Part shown: in pieces, positions 16,951 to 26,595 of the stretch
How the letters are laid out: each line of letters begins with the position of its first letter
Numbering within the stretch: position 1 is the first letter of the stretch
Source: Dyadobacter pollutisoli
GTDB lineage: Bacteria; Bacteroidota; Bacteroidia; Cytophagales; Spirosomataceae
DNA length: 64,000 bases
Assembly: GCF_026625565.1 (NCBI RefSeq)
Contig: NZ_CP112998.1
Coordinates: 5,668,001 to 5,732,000 of the forward strand
Direction: 5' to 3'
Translations under genes and position numbers: made by a program
Notes under the pieces: model-generated
Told to the model about the DNA's origin: nothing
What the model saw: the letters and a program-made list of their open reading frames with translations, nothing else
Database searches by the model: none

Positions 16951-17538
16951 TTAATTAAAGGTCAATAAAAAAACAAAAAGGTATAACCAGAGTATATCTA
17001 AAAAGTGCCAGTAGGTAGCACAGATTTGAATTCTTCTCAAATTCTTGGCGTGGACCTTCAAACGAAAAGCAGAAGCCAATGCCAATAGTAAAACAATTAG
17101 TCCGCTAATGATATGAAAACCGTGCAGACCGGTAAATACATAAAAGAATGAGCCTGACGGATTTCCAACAAAATACACATTCATTGCTACCAGCTGTTTC
17201 CACCCTTCAAACTGCATCCACAAGAAAATCAGGCCTAGTACAAAAGTAATAGAAATTGCTATTTTCAATTGTTTGAACTGATCTTTTTTTGCCGAAAAGT
17301 AAGCCCATTGCATAGCCAGACTGCTGATTAATAATACCGCTGTACTGTACCAGAAAATCTTCGGCATTTCAAATTCAAGCCAGTTTCCTTCCGCCCTGCG
17401 AACTAGATAAGCACTGGTTTGAGACGCAAAAAGCATAATGATACTCACCAGAAACAGCCAAAGAATAAACTTCTTTGGATCCATTGCCAATGTTTCCCGT
17501 GGCCCTTTTTCTATTTTATATTCTTGAACATTCTCCAT
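16951..17538 (-). CDS. Cytochrome c oxidase subunit III family protein (first copy)
   Basis: 195 aa with five predicted membrane spans. It has SFFYVFTGLHGFHIISGLIV and the C-terminal YWHFLDILWLYLFVFLLTFN, as in subunit III, but lacks the first two spans of the longer neighbour. It could be the true subunit III or a paralogue that packs beside it. 12 bases separate it from the longer gene; heme O synthase precedes it. Confidence 0.9.
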   Translation of the reverse strand: MENVQEYKIEKGPRETLAMDPKKFILWLFLVSIIMLFASQTSAYLVRRAEGNWLEFEMPKIFWYSTAVLLISSLAMQWAYFSAKKDQFKQLKIAISITFVLGLIFLWMQFEGWKQLVAMNVYFVGNPSGSFFYVFTGLHGFHIISGLIVLLLALASAFRLKVHAKNLRRIQICATYWHFLDILWLYLFVFLLTFN

Positions 17539-17557
17539 TTCACCTAATATTTCAATT

Positions 17558-18451
17558 TCACAATTTATCCAAAAGGAATGCTATCTGCACAATCGGTAAA
17601 TATATAAATGATCCAAACATCAATTGACGGGCGGTTTTATCAGTACAAGTTCTCATTAAATGAAAGGTTTGTGCCAAAAACAATACCCCAAAAATCGTCG
17701 CAATAAACGCTGAATTGATTCCCGTCATCCCCAACTTATACGGCAACCAGCCGATAGGCAGCAGAAACAATGTATAAATCATGATCTGCAAAGTCGTATC
17801 AGAATCCTTCAAGCCATTAGCGGGTAAAAGCTTAAAACCTGCTCTTTTGTAGTCTTCGTCCAAAACCCAGGCAATGGCCCAAAAATGCGGGAATTGCCAG
17901 AAAAACTGAATCGCAAACAAAATTCCCGGTTCCAGACCGAAATGATTTGTTGCTGCAACCCATCCGATCATTGGAGGAAATGCTCCTGGAAAAGCTCCTA
18001 CAAATACTGCAATCGGTCCGACTCTTTTCAGGGGAGTATAAACAAAACCGTAAAGTACCAGCGAAAGCAACGAAATTAGTCCGGTGCTCAGATTGAATAC
18101 CATTACAAAGATCACCAATGACGAAACACCCAGAAAAACAGCCCACAAAGCAGCCTGTTCGCTGGTAATTCTGCCGCTCGGCAATGGCCGGGAAGCAGTT
18201 CTTTTCATTAATTTGTCAAAATCCTTTTCCAGGATCTGATTGATAATGTTTGCTGCGCCGGTTATACCAATTGATGCAATTATAAAAAGAATAAGGTCCG
18301 CCGTCTTAACATTATCAGAGCCCAGGCAATAACCCATTGCACCAGAAAACGCAATCAGCGAAGCCAATCTGAATTTTAGCAATTCAAATAAAACTCCCAG
18401 TCTCTCTCTGATCCTGCCAATTCCTCCTACTCCTTCTTCCGCTGAAATCAT
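17558..18451 (-). CDS. ctaB: Protoheme IX farnesyltransferase (heme O synthase)
   Basis: Adds the hydroxyethylfarnesyl chain to heme b to make heme O, the first step to heme A. 297 aa from the ATG at 18451; a TTG three codons upstream is the other option. Prenyltransferase motifs: NIINQILEKDFDKLMKRTAS (Asp-rich) and the second loop WAIAWVLDEDYKRAGFKLLP. About eight to nine membrane spans. It lies 31 bases after ctaA, giving the heme O-heme A pair. Confidence 0.96.
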   Translation of the reverse strand: MISAEEGVGGIGRIRERLGVLFELLKFRLASLIAFSGAMGYCLGSDNVKTADLILFIIASIGITGAANIINQILEKDFDKLMKRTASRPLPSGRITSEQAALWAVFLGVSSLVIFVMVFNLSTGLISLLSLVLYGFVYTPLKRVGPIAVFVGAFPGAFPPMIGWVAATNHFGLEPGILFAIQFFWQFPHFWAIAWVLDEDYKRAGFKLLPANGLKDSDTTLQIMIYTLFLLPIGWLPYKLGMTGINSAFIATIFGVLFLAQTFHLMRTCTDKTARQLMFGSFIYLPIVQIAFLLDKL

Positions 18452-18482
18452 TTTACTCAACTATTTACTTCCAAATGGCATA

Positions 18483-19499
18483 CTATCCGATTTGAAAACT
18501 CTCTTTGTATTTAAGATATTTTGTTCCATTTACCACCAGCCAAACCACAAATTGAAGGCCTATTAACAGAATGGCAAAAGTCAAATGTAATGGCTGTGCG
18601 AAAGGAGGAACTCCCATGTAAGCCATTATAATTCCGGTCGCTATCTCGGCAATGAGTATCCAAAGGCAAGCCTTCGCAACCTTCACAGTTACTGATTCTC
18701 TGGCTTCGGATTTAACAATTTTTGCGATCCACCAAATATTCAGCGCGAAAACAACTATTGAAAAAGAGCGGTGGATGTAAAATTTGATCCCCAAAGAGTC
18801 TATCCATTCACTCCTTGCACCATAACCCAGCTTCGCAATCACCTCGTCCATTACTTCCCGAACCTGCGTTCCTAACAAAATTTGTAACAACGACAAAGTC
18901 ATTACAACCAGTCCAATTCTGCTTATTGTCTTCTTGCTATCAGAATTCAATTTCAAGCTACTTTCAGCATACTCTGCCCATGTGTACAGATATAGCAGCA
19001 TGAAAACAATTACGATAGCCAACAACATGTGTAATGTTACCACTACCGGCAATAACTCAAAGGAGACTACCTTTGCACCGAGCCAGCCCTGTACCCCCAC
19101 CAATATGAATGCGGCAAGACTGAAAAAAAAAATATGCTTATTCCGGGATTTTAAAAAAGGTGTAGACGCCAGCAGGGTAAGAAAAATCATAATTCCCGTA
19201 AAGGCTCCCAGCAGGCGGTTGACATACTCAATCCATGTTTTAACCGGATTGAACTCCACTTCTCCTTTTAATTTAGCACCGTAAAGCTCCTTATAATTCG
19301 ATGGCAATTGCGATGCTTCTGTCGGGGGCACCCAGCTACCAAAACACCTTGGCCAGTCCGGACATCCCATACCCGCACCTGTACTACGCACCACTCCACC
19401 TGCAATAATTAGAAAATAGAGTGTTATGACAGTATTCAAAGCCAATCGCCGGAACAGGCGATTGGCTTTGGAATCAATGCGAGACTTTGAACTGGTCAT
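18483..19499 (-). CDS. ctaA: Heme A synthase (COX15/CtaA family)
   Basis: Oxidises the C8 methyl of heme O to a formyl group, giving heme A for the aa3-type oxidase. 338 aa from the ATG at 19499; a TTG six codons upstream is possible. It has the family N terminus with GGVVRSTGAGMGCPDWPRCF, later HMLLAIVIVFML and FYIHRSFSIVVFAL, and about eight spans. Its first 26 bases overlap the end of ctaD, and codons 11-21 form a 13-bp hairpin in the mRNA (separate entry), which may lower its expression relative to ctaD. Confidence 0.95.
   Translation of the reverse strand: MTSSKSRIDSKANRLFRRLALNTVITLYFLIIAGGVVRSTGAGMGCPDWPRCFGSWVPPTEASQLPSNYKELYGAKLKGEVEFNPVKTWIEYVNRLLGAFTGIMIFLTLLASTPFLKSRNKHIFFFSLAAFILVGVQGWLGAKVVSFELLPVVVTLHMLLAIVIVFMLLYLYTWAEYAESSLKLNSDSKKTISRIGLVVMTLSLLQILLGTQVREVMDEVIAKLGYGARSEWIDSLGIKFYIHRSFSIVVFALNIWWIAKIVKSEARESVTVKVAKACLWILIAEIATGIIMAYMGVPPFAQPLHLTFAILLIGLQFVVWLVVNGTKYLKYKESFQIG
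19438..19469 (-). promoter_or_regulatory. 13-bp perfect hairpin at the ctaD/ctaA junction
   Basis: AAAGCCAATCGCC (19438-19450) and its exact reverse complement (19457-19469) with a 6-base loop. In the transcript it starts only four bases after the ctaD stop codon and lies wholly inside the start of ctaA. No U run follows, so it looks more like an mRNA stabiliser, processing barrier or translation brake than a terminator. Confidence 0.65.
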
Positions 19500-21357
19500 T
19501 GAAGTTTTGTGACTCAATTGCCTTTTCCGTAGCGATCAACTCATTTTCATGAGGGAAATTGGATTCAAGCGTTTGAGAATACGGTATATTTTGAGGAATA
19601 AAATCTTCCTTCGCTCCTGGTTTGCTGTAATCGTAAGACCAACGGTATACTGCTGGTATCTCTCCTTCCCAGTTTCCATGTCCCGGAATAATCGGCGCGG
19701 TCCATTCAAGGGTATTGGAACGCCATGGGTTTTGAGGTGCTCTACGACCTTTGAAAATGCTGTAAAAGAAATTCCAAAGGAAAATGAACTGTGCAAGGAA
19801 CGAGAATATCGCTGCCACGGAAATGAACATATTCATATCCATAAACTTATGCGTAAAATCGTAGCTCGTAAACTGGTAGTAACGACGTGGGAAACCGGCG
19901 ATACCAACGTAGTGCATCGGGATAAATATCAGGTATATACCGATGAATGTTAACCAGAAGTGGATTTGTCCCAATGTCGTGTTCATCATTCGTCCGAACA
20001 TTTTTGGGAACCAGTGGTAAACTCCGGCAAAAAGTCCGAAGGCCGACGCAGCACCCATTACTAGGTGGAAGTGAGCTACTACAAAATAGGTATCGTGAAG
20101 CTGAATATCCAAAGCACTGTTACCAAGGATAATCCCGGTCAAACCACCTGAAACGAACAGGGAAACCAGACCGATCGAAAACAACATACCCGGTGTGAAA
20201 ACGATATTCCCTTTCCAGAGTGTAGTAATGTAGTTAAAGCCTTTTACCGCAGAAGGAACCGCAATGATCAATGTAAGGAACATAAATACCGATCCCAGGA
20301 AAGGATTCATACCTGTTACGAACATATGGTGGGCCCAAACGATAAATGCAAGGAAAGCGATACCTAACATAGACGCGATCATCGCACGGTATCCGAAGAT
20401 AGGTTTCCGTGAGTTGGTAGCGATAACCTCAGAAGTGATACCCAAACCAGGTAGCAAAACGATGTAAACCTCAGGGTGTCCCAGGAACCAGAACAAATGT
20501 TGGAACAAAATAGGGCTACCTCCCACGTTAGGAAGTGCTTCACCATTAATGTAAATATCTGACAGATAGAAGCTTGTTCCGAAATGACGGTCAAAAATCA
20601 ACAACAATACTGATGACAATAGAACAGGGAAAGAAATAAGACCCAGAACAGCTGTGATCAAAAATGACCAGATCGTCAATGGCAGACGGTCAAATGACAT
20701 TCCGCGTGTACGCAGGTTGATAACCGTAGTAATGTAGTTGATACCTCCCAATAACTGAGAAACAATAAAGAATGCCATACTTGCCAACCAGAGCGTCATA
20801 CCCATTCCTGAGCCTGGGTGCGCCTGCGGCAGCGCGCTCAATGGTGGATAAATAACCCAGCCACCAGCGGCGGGACCTGATTGCAGAAACAGGGAAACAA
20901 ACATGATCACACTGGCAAGGAAGAAGAACCAGTAGGATAGCATATTCATGAAACCTGATGCCATATCACGGGCACCGATCTGCAATGGAATAAGGAAGTT
21001 ACTGAACGTACCGCTCAACCCGGCAGTCAAAACAAAGAATACCATGATGGTACCGTGCATCGTAACCAATGCCAGGTAAAAGTTAGGATCCAACTTTCCT
21101 GAATCACTGATCCACCCACCCAAAATAGGTTTAAGCCATGACAAATTCGAATCTGGCAATCCCAATTGAATACGGAAAATAACGGACATGGAAATACCAA
21201 TTACAGCCCATAGTATCCCTGTAATCAGATACTGCTTCGCTATAACCTTGTGATCTTCACAAAATATATATTTCTGCCAAAAGTTTTGTGCTTCATGGTG
21301 GTGTTCATGCTCAGTTTCGTGGTGGTGAGCTGTTTCCAATCCTTCAATAGCTGACAT
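19474..21357 (-). CDS. ctaD: Cytochrome c oxidase subunit I
   Basis: Catalytic subunit carrying low-spin heme a and the heme a3-CuB centre; it reduces O2 and pumps protons. 627 aa, about 12 membrane spans. CuB/tyrosine motif GHPEVYIVLLPG, then AHHMFVTGMNPFLG and heme ligands in HDTYFVVAHFHLVMG. The N terminus is unusually His-rich (seven His in residues 11-21), a possible metal-binding tail. Read with ctaC, ctaA/B and act genes as one operon. Confidence 0.98.
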   Translation of the reverse strand: MSAIEGLETAHHHETEHEHHHEAQNFWQKYIFCEDHKVIAKQYLITGILWAVIGISMSVIFRIQLGLPDSNLSWLKPILGGWISDSGKLDPNFYLALVTMHGTIMVFFVLTAGLSGTFSNFLIPLQIGARDMASGFMNMLSYWFFFLASVIMFVSLFLQSGPAAGGWVIYPPLSALPQAHPGSGMGMTLWLASMAFFIVSQLLGGINYITTVINLRTRGMSFDRLPLTIWSFLITAVLGLISFPVLLSSVLLLIFDRHFGTSFYLSDIYINGEALPNVGGSPILFQHLFWFLGHPEVYIVLLPGLGITSEVIATNSRKPIFGYRAMIASMLGIAFLAFIVWAHHMFVTGMNPFLGSVFMFLTLIIAVPSAVKGFNYITTLWKGNIVFTPGMLFSIGLVSLFVSGGLTGIILGNSALDIQLHDTYFVVAHFHLVMGAASAFGLFAGVYHWFPKMFGRMMNTTLGQIHFWLTFIGIYLIFIPMHYVGIAGFPRRYYQFTSYDFTHKFMDMNMFISVAAIFSFLAQFIFLWNFFYSIFKGRRAPQNPWRSNTLEWTAPIIPGHGNWEGEIPAVYRWSYDYSKPGAKEDFIPQNIPYSQTLESNFPHENELIATEKAIESQNFNDQFKVSH

Positions 21358-21385
21358 ATACTTTTAATGTATTTAAATTAACAAA

Positions 21386-22492
21386 TTAGCGTAAACTGGT
21401 ACTTGCTCCTGCACCGCCCGCAGAAGTGGACGAGCTATCAGCTGGAGATGCGGCTTCGGCTGGCACATATTTCATTGCCTTAGCTTTCAAATTCTCAGGT
21501 ACTTTTGCAAGATACTCCGGATAAGTTTGTAAGAATGTCGCTTGCTCAGCGCACCATTTCTTATACGATGCCTCGTCTTCTACGATCAATCTCATTTTCA
21601 TAGAAAAGTGCCCTTGTCCGCAAACCTCAGTACAAGCTATTTCGTAGTCAAACTTTGGATCATTGAGCTCTGAGCGCATATCCGCAGTAGTTTTGTCCGG
21701 TACAAACCAGAATTTGGTTGGCATACCCGGCACTGCATCCATTTTCACACGCATATGAGGTATAAATACACTATGCAAAACGTCACGTGCGCGAATTTTC
21801 AAAAGCACTGGACGGCCTACCGGAATGTGCATTTCGCTAGGATTGGTAAAGTCATCGAATGAATTTTCATCTGACAAATCAATACCTACTTCATTCTGCG
21901 CGTCAATCAGCTTGTAGTTGTAATCTCCAAGTTTATTGTCATTAACCCCGGCGTAGCGAACTATCCAGTTAAATTGCTTTCCTGTGATTTCGATAACCTC
22001 TGCGTCCCGAGGCGCATCCGATGTAATATCAGACCATGCTTTCCAACCTGTGAAAACAAGCAAAGCCATAACAATTGCCGGAACAATAGTCCAGATCAAT
22101 TCGAGCTTATGGTTTTCAGGATAAAAAGACGCGCGGTGATTCTTTTTGTGCTGATACTTCCATGCAAAGAAGAAAATAAGGAAGTTAACAAAGATGAACG
22201 GAATGGTCAGAATAGCCATTGAGAACCAGAACAGGTCATCTGTTCTTCTGCCGTGTACCGACGATGCTTCCGGTAAAAAGAATTCCCGGGCATGCATGTA
22301 AGACCAGGTAATGCTAATCGCACCACCAATAAGAATTACTATAAACATCGCTCCATTCCATTTGTTGCCCGATGGCTCCGCATCTGGAGAATCCGATTTA
22401 TTGACACTTTTAAGTACAGTCTGAAGTCTGGAAATCACAATACCTGTGAGAACCACGAAAACAAGAGCAACTAATGCGATAATAATATACAT
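21386..22492 (-). CDS. ctaC: Cytochrome c oxidase subunit II
   Basis: Holds the CuA centre that accepts electrons from cytochrome c or directly from complex III. 368 aa from the ATG at 22492; a TTG directly after the actF stop would add seven residues. An extra N-terminal span (about 1-20) precedes two further spans (about 45-65 and 90-110). The cupredoxin domain has HSVFIPHMRVKMDAVPGMPT and the CuA ligands in CTEVCGQGHFSMKM. The Ser/Ala/Gly-rich C-terminal tail carries no heme c motif, so this is an aa3 type and not a caa3 type. Confidence 0.96.
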   Translation of the reverse strand: MYIIIALVALVFVVLTGIVISRLQTVLKSVNKSDSPDAEPSGNKWNGAMFIVILIGGAISITWSYMHAREFFLPEASSVHGRRTDDLFWFSMAILTIPFIFVNFLIFFFAWKYQHKKNHRASFYPENHKLELIWTIVPAIVMALLVFTGWKAWSDITSDAPRDAEVIEITGKQFNWIVRYAGVNDNKLGDYNYKLIDAQNEVGIDLSDENSFDDFTNPSEMHIPVGRPVLLKIRARDVLHSVFIPHMRVKMDAVPGMPTKFWFVPDKTTADMRSELNDPKFDYEIACTEVCGQGHFSMKMRLIVEDEASYKKWCAEQATFLQTYPEYLAKVPENLKAKAMKYVPAEAASPADSSSTSAGGAGASTSLR

Positions 22493-22513
22493 AATGATAA
22501 ACTGGTTTTGCAA

Positions 22514-23875
22514 TTAGGCAATATCGTGATGCAATGATTCCTCCAACATTGGGTGATTTCTTGGTATCAAATTCGCCTTTTCTAACTGACTCGCAATTGA
22601 ATAACCAAACGCACAAAGGAATATCAGGAAAAATCCCCATTCCAACGGACCAAATCCAGCGCCAGCTCCTACTGAACCCGGCATTATATTGGTATAAAAA
22701 TCCATATAATGTCCGATGATCACACTCCAGCAAGCAACTTTAAGAATTGAATGCGTAAACTTCGCGTCCCTGGTCATCAATACCAGGAATGGGAAAAAGA
22801 AATTCAGAAACAATGTGATAAAGAACGGAGCCTTGTAATATTCTCCATAACCTCTGAAACGCTCGATGAAGTAAATCGTTTCTTCGGGTAAGTTGGCGTA
22901 GTAGATCAACAGGAACTGCGCAAACCAAACATAGGTCCAGAAAATACTGAAGGCAAAAACGAATTTACCAAGGTCGCGCAAATGGCTGGAGTTGACAGCT
23001 CTCAAATAACCTCTTTCTCTTAGCATGACGATCGTCAACGTGATAACCGCCAGACCAGCCACGTGCCAGCTCGCCAAAGTATACCATCCAAACATCGTGC
23101 TGAACCAGTGCGTATCGATAGACATCACGAAATCCCATGCTGACGTAGATGAGGTTACCCCAAATACTACCAGAAACGCCGTCCCAAAACGGATCGACTT
23201 TTCGTAAAACTCGGTTCCACCTATTTCATCCTCCTGCAATGACAGGTTTCTAATCACTCTCCACATTCCGTACCAAACCGCGAAATAAAATATCAATCGG
23301 GCTACGAAGAAAGGTGTATTCAAAAAGCCTCTTTTTCCTGCGATAATAGGATCATATTCCGGCCCTCCTACTTCATAAAGTCCTTCATGCGTCCAGTGAA
23401 ATAAATCATGTCCGCCCAGAAAAAACGTTACCAGCATTACAATCCCTGTGAAAGGAAGAAATGCAGGAAGCGCCTCGGGAATTCTTTTAAACACTGCTGA
23501 CCACCCTGCCTGAGCCAGATAGTTATATGAGATAAAGAACATTCCTACTACTGAGATACCAGTAAAATAAACGCCGTTTACCCAAAGATTTGCCCAAACA
23601 CGAGTCATCCATCCCTTTTCATGATGTCCGCCTGCTGCTGCTACCTCATGTCCCGAAGCGGCTGCATGTTCGGTTGCCGCATGTCCAACGGCGCTCGCGG
23701 CATGCTCTGCTCCATGGGCAGCTGCCTCGTGTCCACCAGCTCCGTTAGCTGCAAGGTATACTCCCAGCAAAACAAGAGCCAGTCCTACGCCACCACCGAT
23801 GAGTAAGTTTCGTTTAGCTTCCGATGTAAATTCAAACCGTTCTTCAATAGAAGGAATCGAATGTGCTGATGCCAT
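22514..23875 (-). CDS. actF: Alternative complex III subunit ActF (quinol:cytochrome c oxidoreductase)
   Basis: 453-aa membrane protein with about ten spans, an NrfD-like relative of ActC. Recognisable segments include GGHDLFHWTHEGLYEVGGPE, ITGF-type helices and ILKVACWSVIIGHYMDFYTN. A periplasm/cytosol loop at residues 49-85 is Ala/Gly-rich and carries eight histidines. Known role of the family: structural/quinol-side membrane subunit of ACIII. Its stop codon abuts the ctaC region, physically joining the complex III and oxidase parts of the operon. Confidence 0.93.
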   Translation of the reverse strand: MASAHSIPSIEERFEFTSEAKRNLLIGGGVGLALVLLGVYLAANGAGGHEAAAHGAEHAASAVGHAATEHAAASGHEVAAAGGHHEKGWMTRVWANLWVNGVYFTGISVVGMFFISYNYLAQAGWSAVFKRIPEALPAFLPFTGIVMLVTFFLGGHDLFHWTHEGLYEVGGPEYDPIIAGKRGFLNTPFFVARLIFYFAVWYGMWRVIRNLSLQEDEIGGTEFYEKSIRFGTAFLVVFGVTSSTSAWDFVMSIDTHWFSTMFGWYTLASWHVAGLAVITLTIVMLRERGYLRAVNSSHLRDLGKFVFAFSIFWTYVWFAQFLLIYYANLPEETIYFIERFRGYGEYYKAPFFITLFLNFFFPFLVLMTRDAKFTHSILKVACWSVIIGHYMDFYTNIMPGSVGAGAGFGPLEWGFFLIFLCAFGYSIASQLEKANLIPRNHPMLEESLHHDIA

Positions 23876-23910
23876 TATCTAATTTTATTTCTCTGTTATC
23901 AAAATTATAA

Positions 23911-24519
23911 TTAAGCCCCTTTCTGTAATTTTTGTACGTAGTGTACAATTTTCCAGCGTTCCTCAGGATTAATCTGAGATCCGTGAGGCCACATGCGAGC
24001 CTTTCCGTGTGTAATGACATGGAAAATATGGCCTTCATTCAAATTCTTGTATGCGTCGCTGGCGTAGTTAGGTACCCCTTTATACATAGCACCTACTTTA
24101 CCGTCCCCTGCGCCGGAAGCTCCGTGGCAGTGCTGGCAATATCTGTCATACAATACTTTTCCTTCTGCCAATGATTTTTCATTCAAAGGAACAGGGTTTT
24201 TCAAAACTCTTTCAGCGATAGAAATGCTGTCCGCAGGAATATTGTAAACCATTAGATCCACAGAAGCTGAATCAGCATTACCAAAAGAAGTTTTGTAGTT
24301 TCTTCTTGCCACAGTACCTGCAACCGGCAAACGCATTGTCAATCCCATTGGATTAATTGGGTTCGCTTTTTCTTGCTTGTAAGGTTCGTAACCCACCGGC
24401 AAGTACATATTCGGCGCGTATTCTGTTCCAGGATTATTGGGATCCTTTTTACAACCAGCAGCGGCAGTAAGTAATACTCCGGCAACTAACAGATATCTAT
24501 ATAAACTTTTAAATTTCAT
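23911..24519 (-). CDS. actE: Alternative complex III subunit ActE, monoheme cytochrome c lipoprotein
   Basis: 202 aa from the ATG at 24519; the longer reading would run into actD. Signal peptide ends in a lipobox (LLTAAAGC), so it is lipid-anchored on the periplasmic side. One heme motif, CQHCH, with a downstream Met-containing segment (HGKARMWPHGSQINPEERW). It passes electrons from the ActA/ActB side to the oxidase. 13 bases after actD. Confidence 0.94.
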   Translation of the reverse strand: MKFKSLYRYLLVAGVLLTAAAGCKKDPNNPGTEYAPNMYLPVGYEPYKQEKANPINPMGLTMRLPVAGTVARRNYKTSFGNADSASVDLMVYNIPADSISIAERVLKNPVPLNEKSLAEGKVLYDRYCQHCHGASGAGDGKVGAMYKGVPNYASDAYKNLNEGHIFHVITHGKARMWPHGSQINPEERWKIVHYVQKLQKGA

Positions 24520-24532
24520 TGTACAAACTCCA

Positions 24533-25063
24533 TTAAAATTGCTTAATGTTGACTTCCTCCGCTCCACTGTCCTTCAAAGCACGTGATATTTCTTCCACAC
24601 TCATGGAGTTTCTACCAAGATCAATCGCCATTACAAATTTGTTGTCTGTTGAACGAACGTCAAATCGTGGATGAAAATGAGTACCGGGTCCTAGTCCATT
24701 TGAGATAAAGAATGTTGTAACCATCCCAAATGCTGTAAACAATACAGTCAGCTCGAATGTGATTGGAATGTAGTTAGGAATCGAAATAGGATCCTTACCT
24801 CCGACGATCATCGGCCAGTCGATCCCCATTGTCCAGATCATCAAGGTCAATGCACAGCAGCATCCTGTAACACCGAACATAAAGGCAGCAATACCAATTC
24901 TTGTTCTTGGATGCCCCAGCGCTTCGTCCAATCCGTGAATCGGGAAAGGAGAATACACTTCCTTTATTTTCACTCCGGCCTTTCTAAGCCTCGGTACTGC
25001 GTGAAGAACAGTATCGTCATCGTCATAAACTCCGACTAAATATTTACCAGATAATTCTGCCAT
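24533..25063 (-). CDS. actD: Alternative complex III subunit ActD (DUF3341)
   Basis: 176 aa. An N-terminal soluble domain (YLVGVYDDDDTVLHAVPRLR) is followed by two membrane spans (about 58-80 and 95-120), and the C-terminal part has GTHFHPRFDVRSTDNKFV. This layout is that of DUF3341/ActD, a peripheral membrane subunit with no cofactor. It lies 46 bases after actC and 13 before actE. Confidence 0.93.
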   Translation of the reverse strand: MAELSGKYLVGVYDDDDTVLHAVPRLRKAGVKIKEVYSPFPIHGLDEALGHPRTRIGIAAFMFGVTGCCCALTLMIWTMGIDWPMIVGGKDPISIPNYIPITFELTVLFTAFGMVTTFFISNGLGPGTHFHPRFDVRSTDNKFVMAIDLGRNSMSVEEISRALKDSGAEEVNIKQF

Positions 25064-25109
25064 ACTACTACTATATTAAATGCCTGTAATCGCTCTTTCG
25101 AAATTACTT

Positions 25110-26543
25110 TTATTCTTGATCCTTGTTAAAAGCCGGTTCAGCGGCTCCGCGTTGTCTTACCTTCGCCACACCTGCAATCTTGCTTGGAAGATTTGCCGAA
25201 GTTGAGCGAATCACTGCCTTCACTTCCGCCATGTTCACAACAGGTAAATACTTGGAGAACAACAGGAACAATGTAAAGAACAGACCAAACGAGAAGATAT
25301 AGTCCCCGATATCATATCTGGTTGGAGAGAACATTGCCCAGCTCGAAGGAATATAGTCACGGTGAAGAGATGTTACAATGATAACAAATCGCTCAAACCA
25401 CATTCCAATGTTTACTACTACTGAAATGAAGAAGGTAAAAGTAATACTGCGGCGTAATTTTCTTGACCAGAAAAGCTGTGGAGAAATTACGTTGCAAGTC
25501 ATCATCGCCCAGTATGCCCACCAGTAAGGTCCGGTCATACGGTTAAAGAATGCATAATATTCATATTCAACGCCGCTGTACCATGCGATAAAGAACTCTG
25601 TGATATAGGCAACACCCACAACAGAACCTGTCAGCGTGATTACCTTATTCATTGTTTCAATGTGTTCCAGCGTAATGTAATCTTCCAGCTTGTAAACAAC
25701 CCTGGTGATCAGCATCAGGTTTTGAACCATTGCAAATCCCGAGAAAATCGCACCCGCAACGAAGTACGGAGGGAAAATCGTGGTATGCCATCCCGGAATT
25801 ACCGATGTTGCAAAGTCCATACTTACGATCGTGTGAACCGAAAGTACAAGAGGGGTTGACAAACCGGCCAGGATTAAGCTGATGTACTCGTAACGCGCCC
25901 AGGTTTTTGCTGATCCATCCCAGCCCATTGCGAAAGTACCATACATCAATCTCGAAACTTTGCTGGTAGCACGGTCGCGGATTGTAGCAAGGTCAGGAAT
26001 CAGACCAATGTACCAGAATACAAGTGAAACGGAGAAGTATGTACTGATCGCAAAAACGTCCCAAACAAGAGGAGAGTTGAAGTTAACCCAAAGTGAACCA
26101 AATGCATTCGGCAAAGGCAGCGCCCAGTAAGCCATCCATGGGCGGCCCATGTGCATAAGAATAAAAGATGCGGCGCAAATAACGGCGAAGATTGTCATCG
26201 CTTCCGCTGCACGGTTAATAGATGTTCTCCATTTCTGACGGAACAGGAGCAAGATTGCCGAGATAAGTGTTCCTGCGTGACCGATACCTACCCACCAAAC
26301 GAAGTTGGTAATATCCCAGGCCCAGCCCACAGTTTTATTTAACCCCCACACTCCAAGGCCTTCCCACCAGGTCCATGCAAGACAAACAGATCCATAAGCC
26401 AACACCAGAAGTGAGATCCCGAAAGCGATCTTCCATTCTTTTGTAGGAGTTCCCTCCACGTGGCGGCATATATCTTCCGTTACGTCCGCGTACGTTTTCC
26501 CACCTTGAATCAGCGGTTCTCTTACAGGTGAAGTAACATGCAT
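25110..26543 (-). CDS. actC: Alternative complex III subunit ActC (NrfD-like quinol-oxidising membrane subunit)
   Basis: 477 aa with about ten membrane spans. NrfD/polysulfide-reductase-type motifs include AWDITNFVWWVGIGHAGTLI and AIFSGFAMVQNLMLITRV, plus VVVNIGMWFERFVIIVTSLH. In the family this subunit holds the quinol-binding site. Located 52 bases after actB. Confidence 0.95.
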   Translation of the reverse strand: MHVTSPVREPLIQGGKTYADVTEDICRHVEGTPTKEWKIAFGISLLVLAYGSVCLAWTWWEGLGVWGLNKTVGWAWDITNFVWWVGIGHAGTLISAILLLFRQKWRTSINRAAEAMTIFAVICAASFILMHMGRPWMAYWALPLPNAFGSLWVNFNSPLVWDVFAISTYFSVSLVFWYIGLIPDLATIRDRATSKVSRLMYGTFAMGWDGSAKTWARYEYISLILAGLSTPLVLSVHTIVSMDFATSVIPGWHTTIFPPYFVAGAIFSGFAMVQNLMLITRVVYKLEDYITLEHIETMNKVITLTGSVVGVAYITEFFIAWYSGVEYEYYAFFNRMTGPYWWAYWAMMTCNVISPQLFWSRKLRRSITFTFFISVVVNIGMWFERFVIIVTSLHRDYIPSSWAMFSPTRYDIGDYIFSFGLFFTLFLLFSKYLPVVNMAEVKAVIRSTSANLPSKIAGVAKVRQRGAAEPAFNKDQE

Positions 26544-26595
26544 ACTACTATTATTTATAATGATTTAATCTTCAAAAAATTCTATCTCCTGGAAA

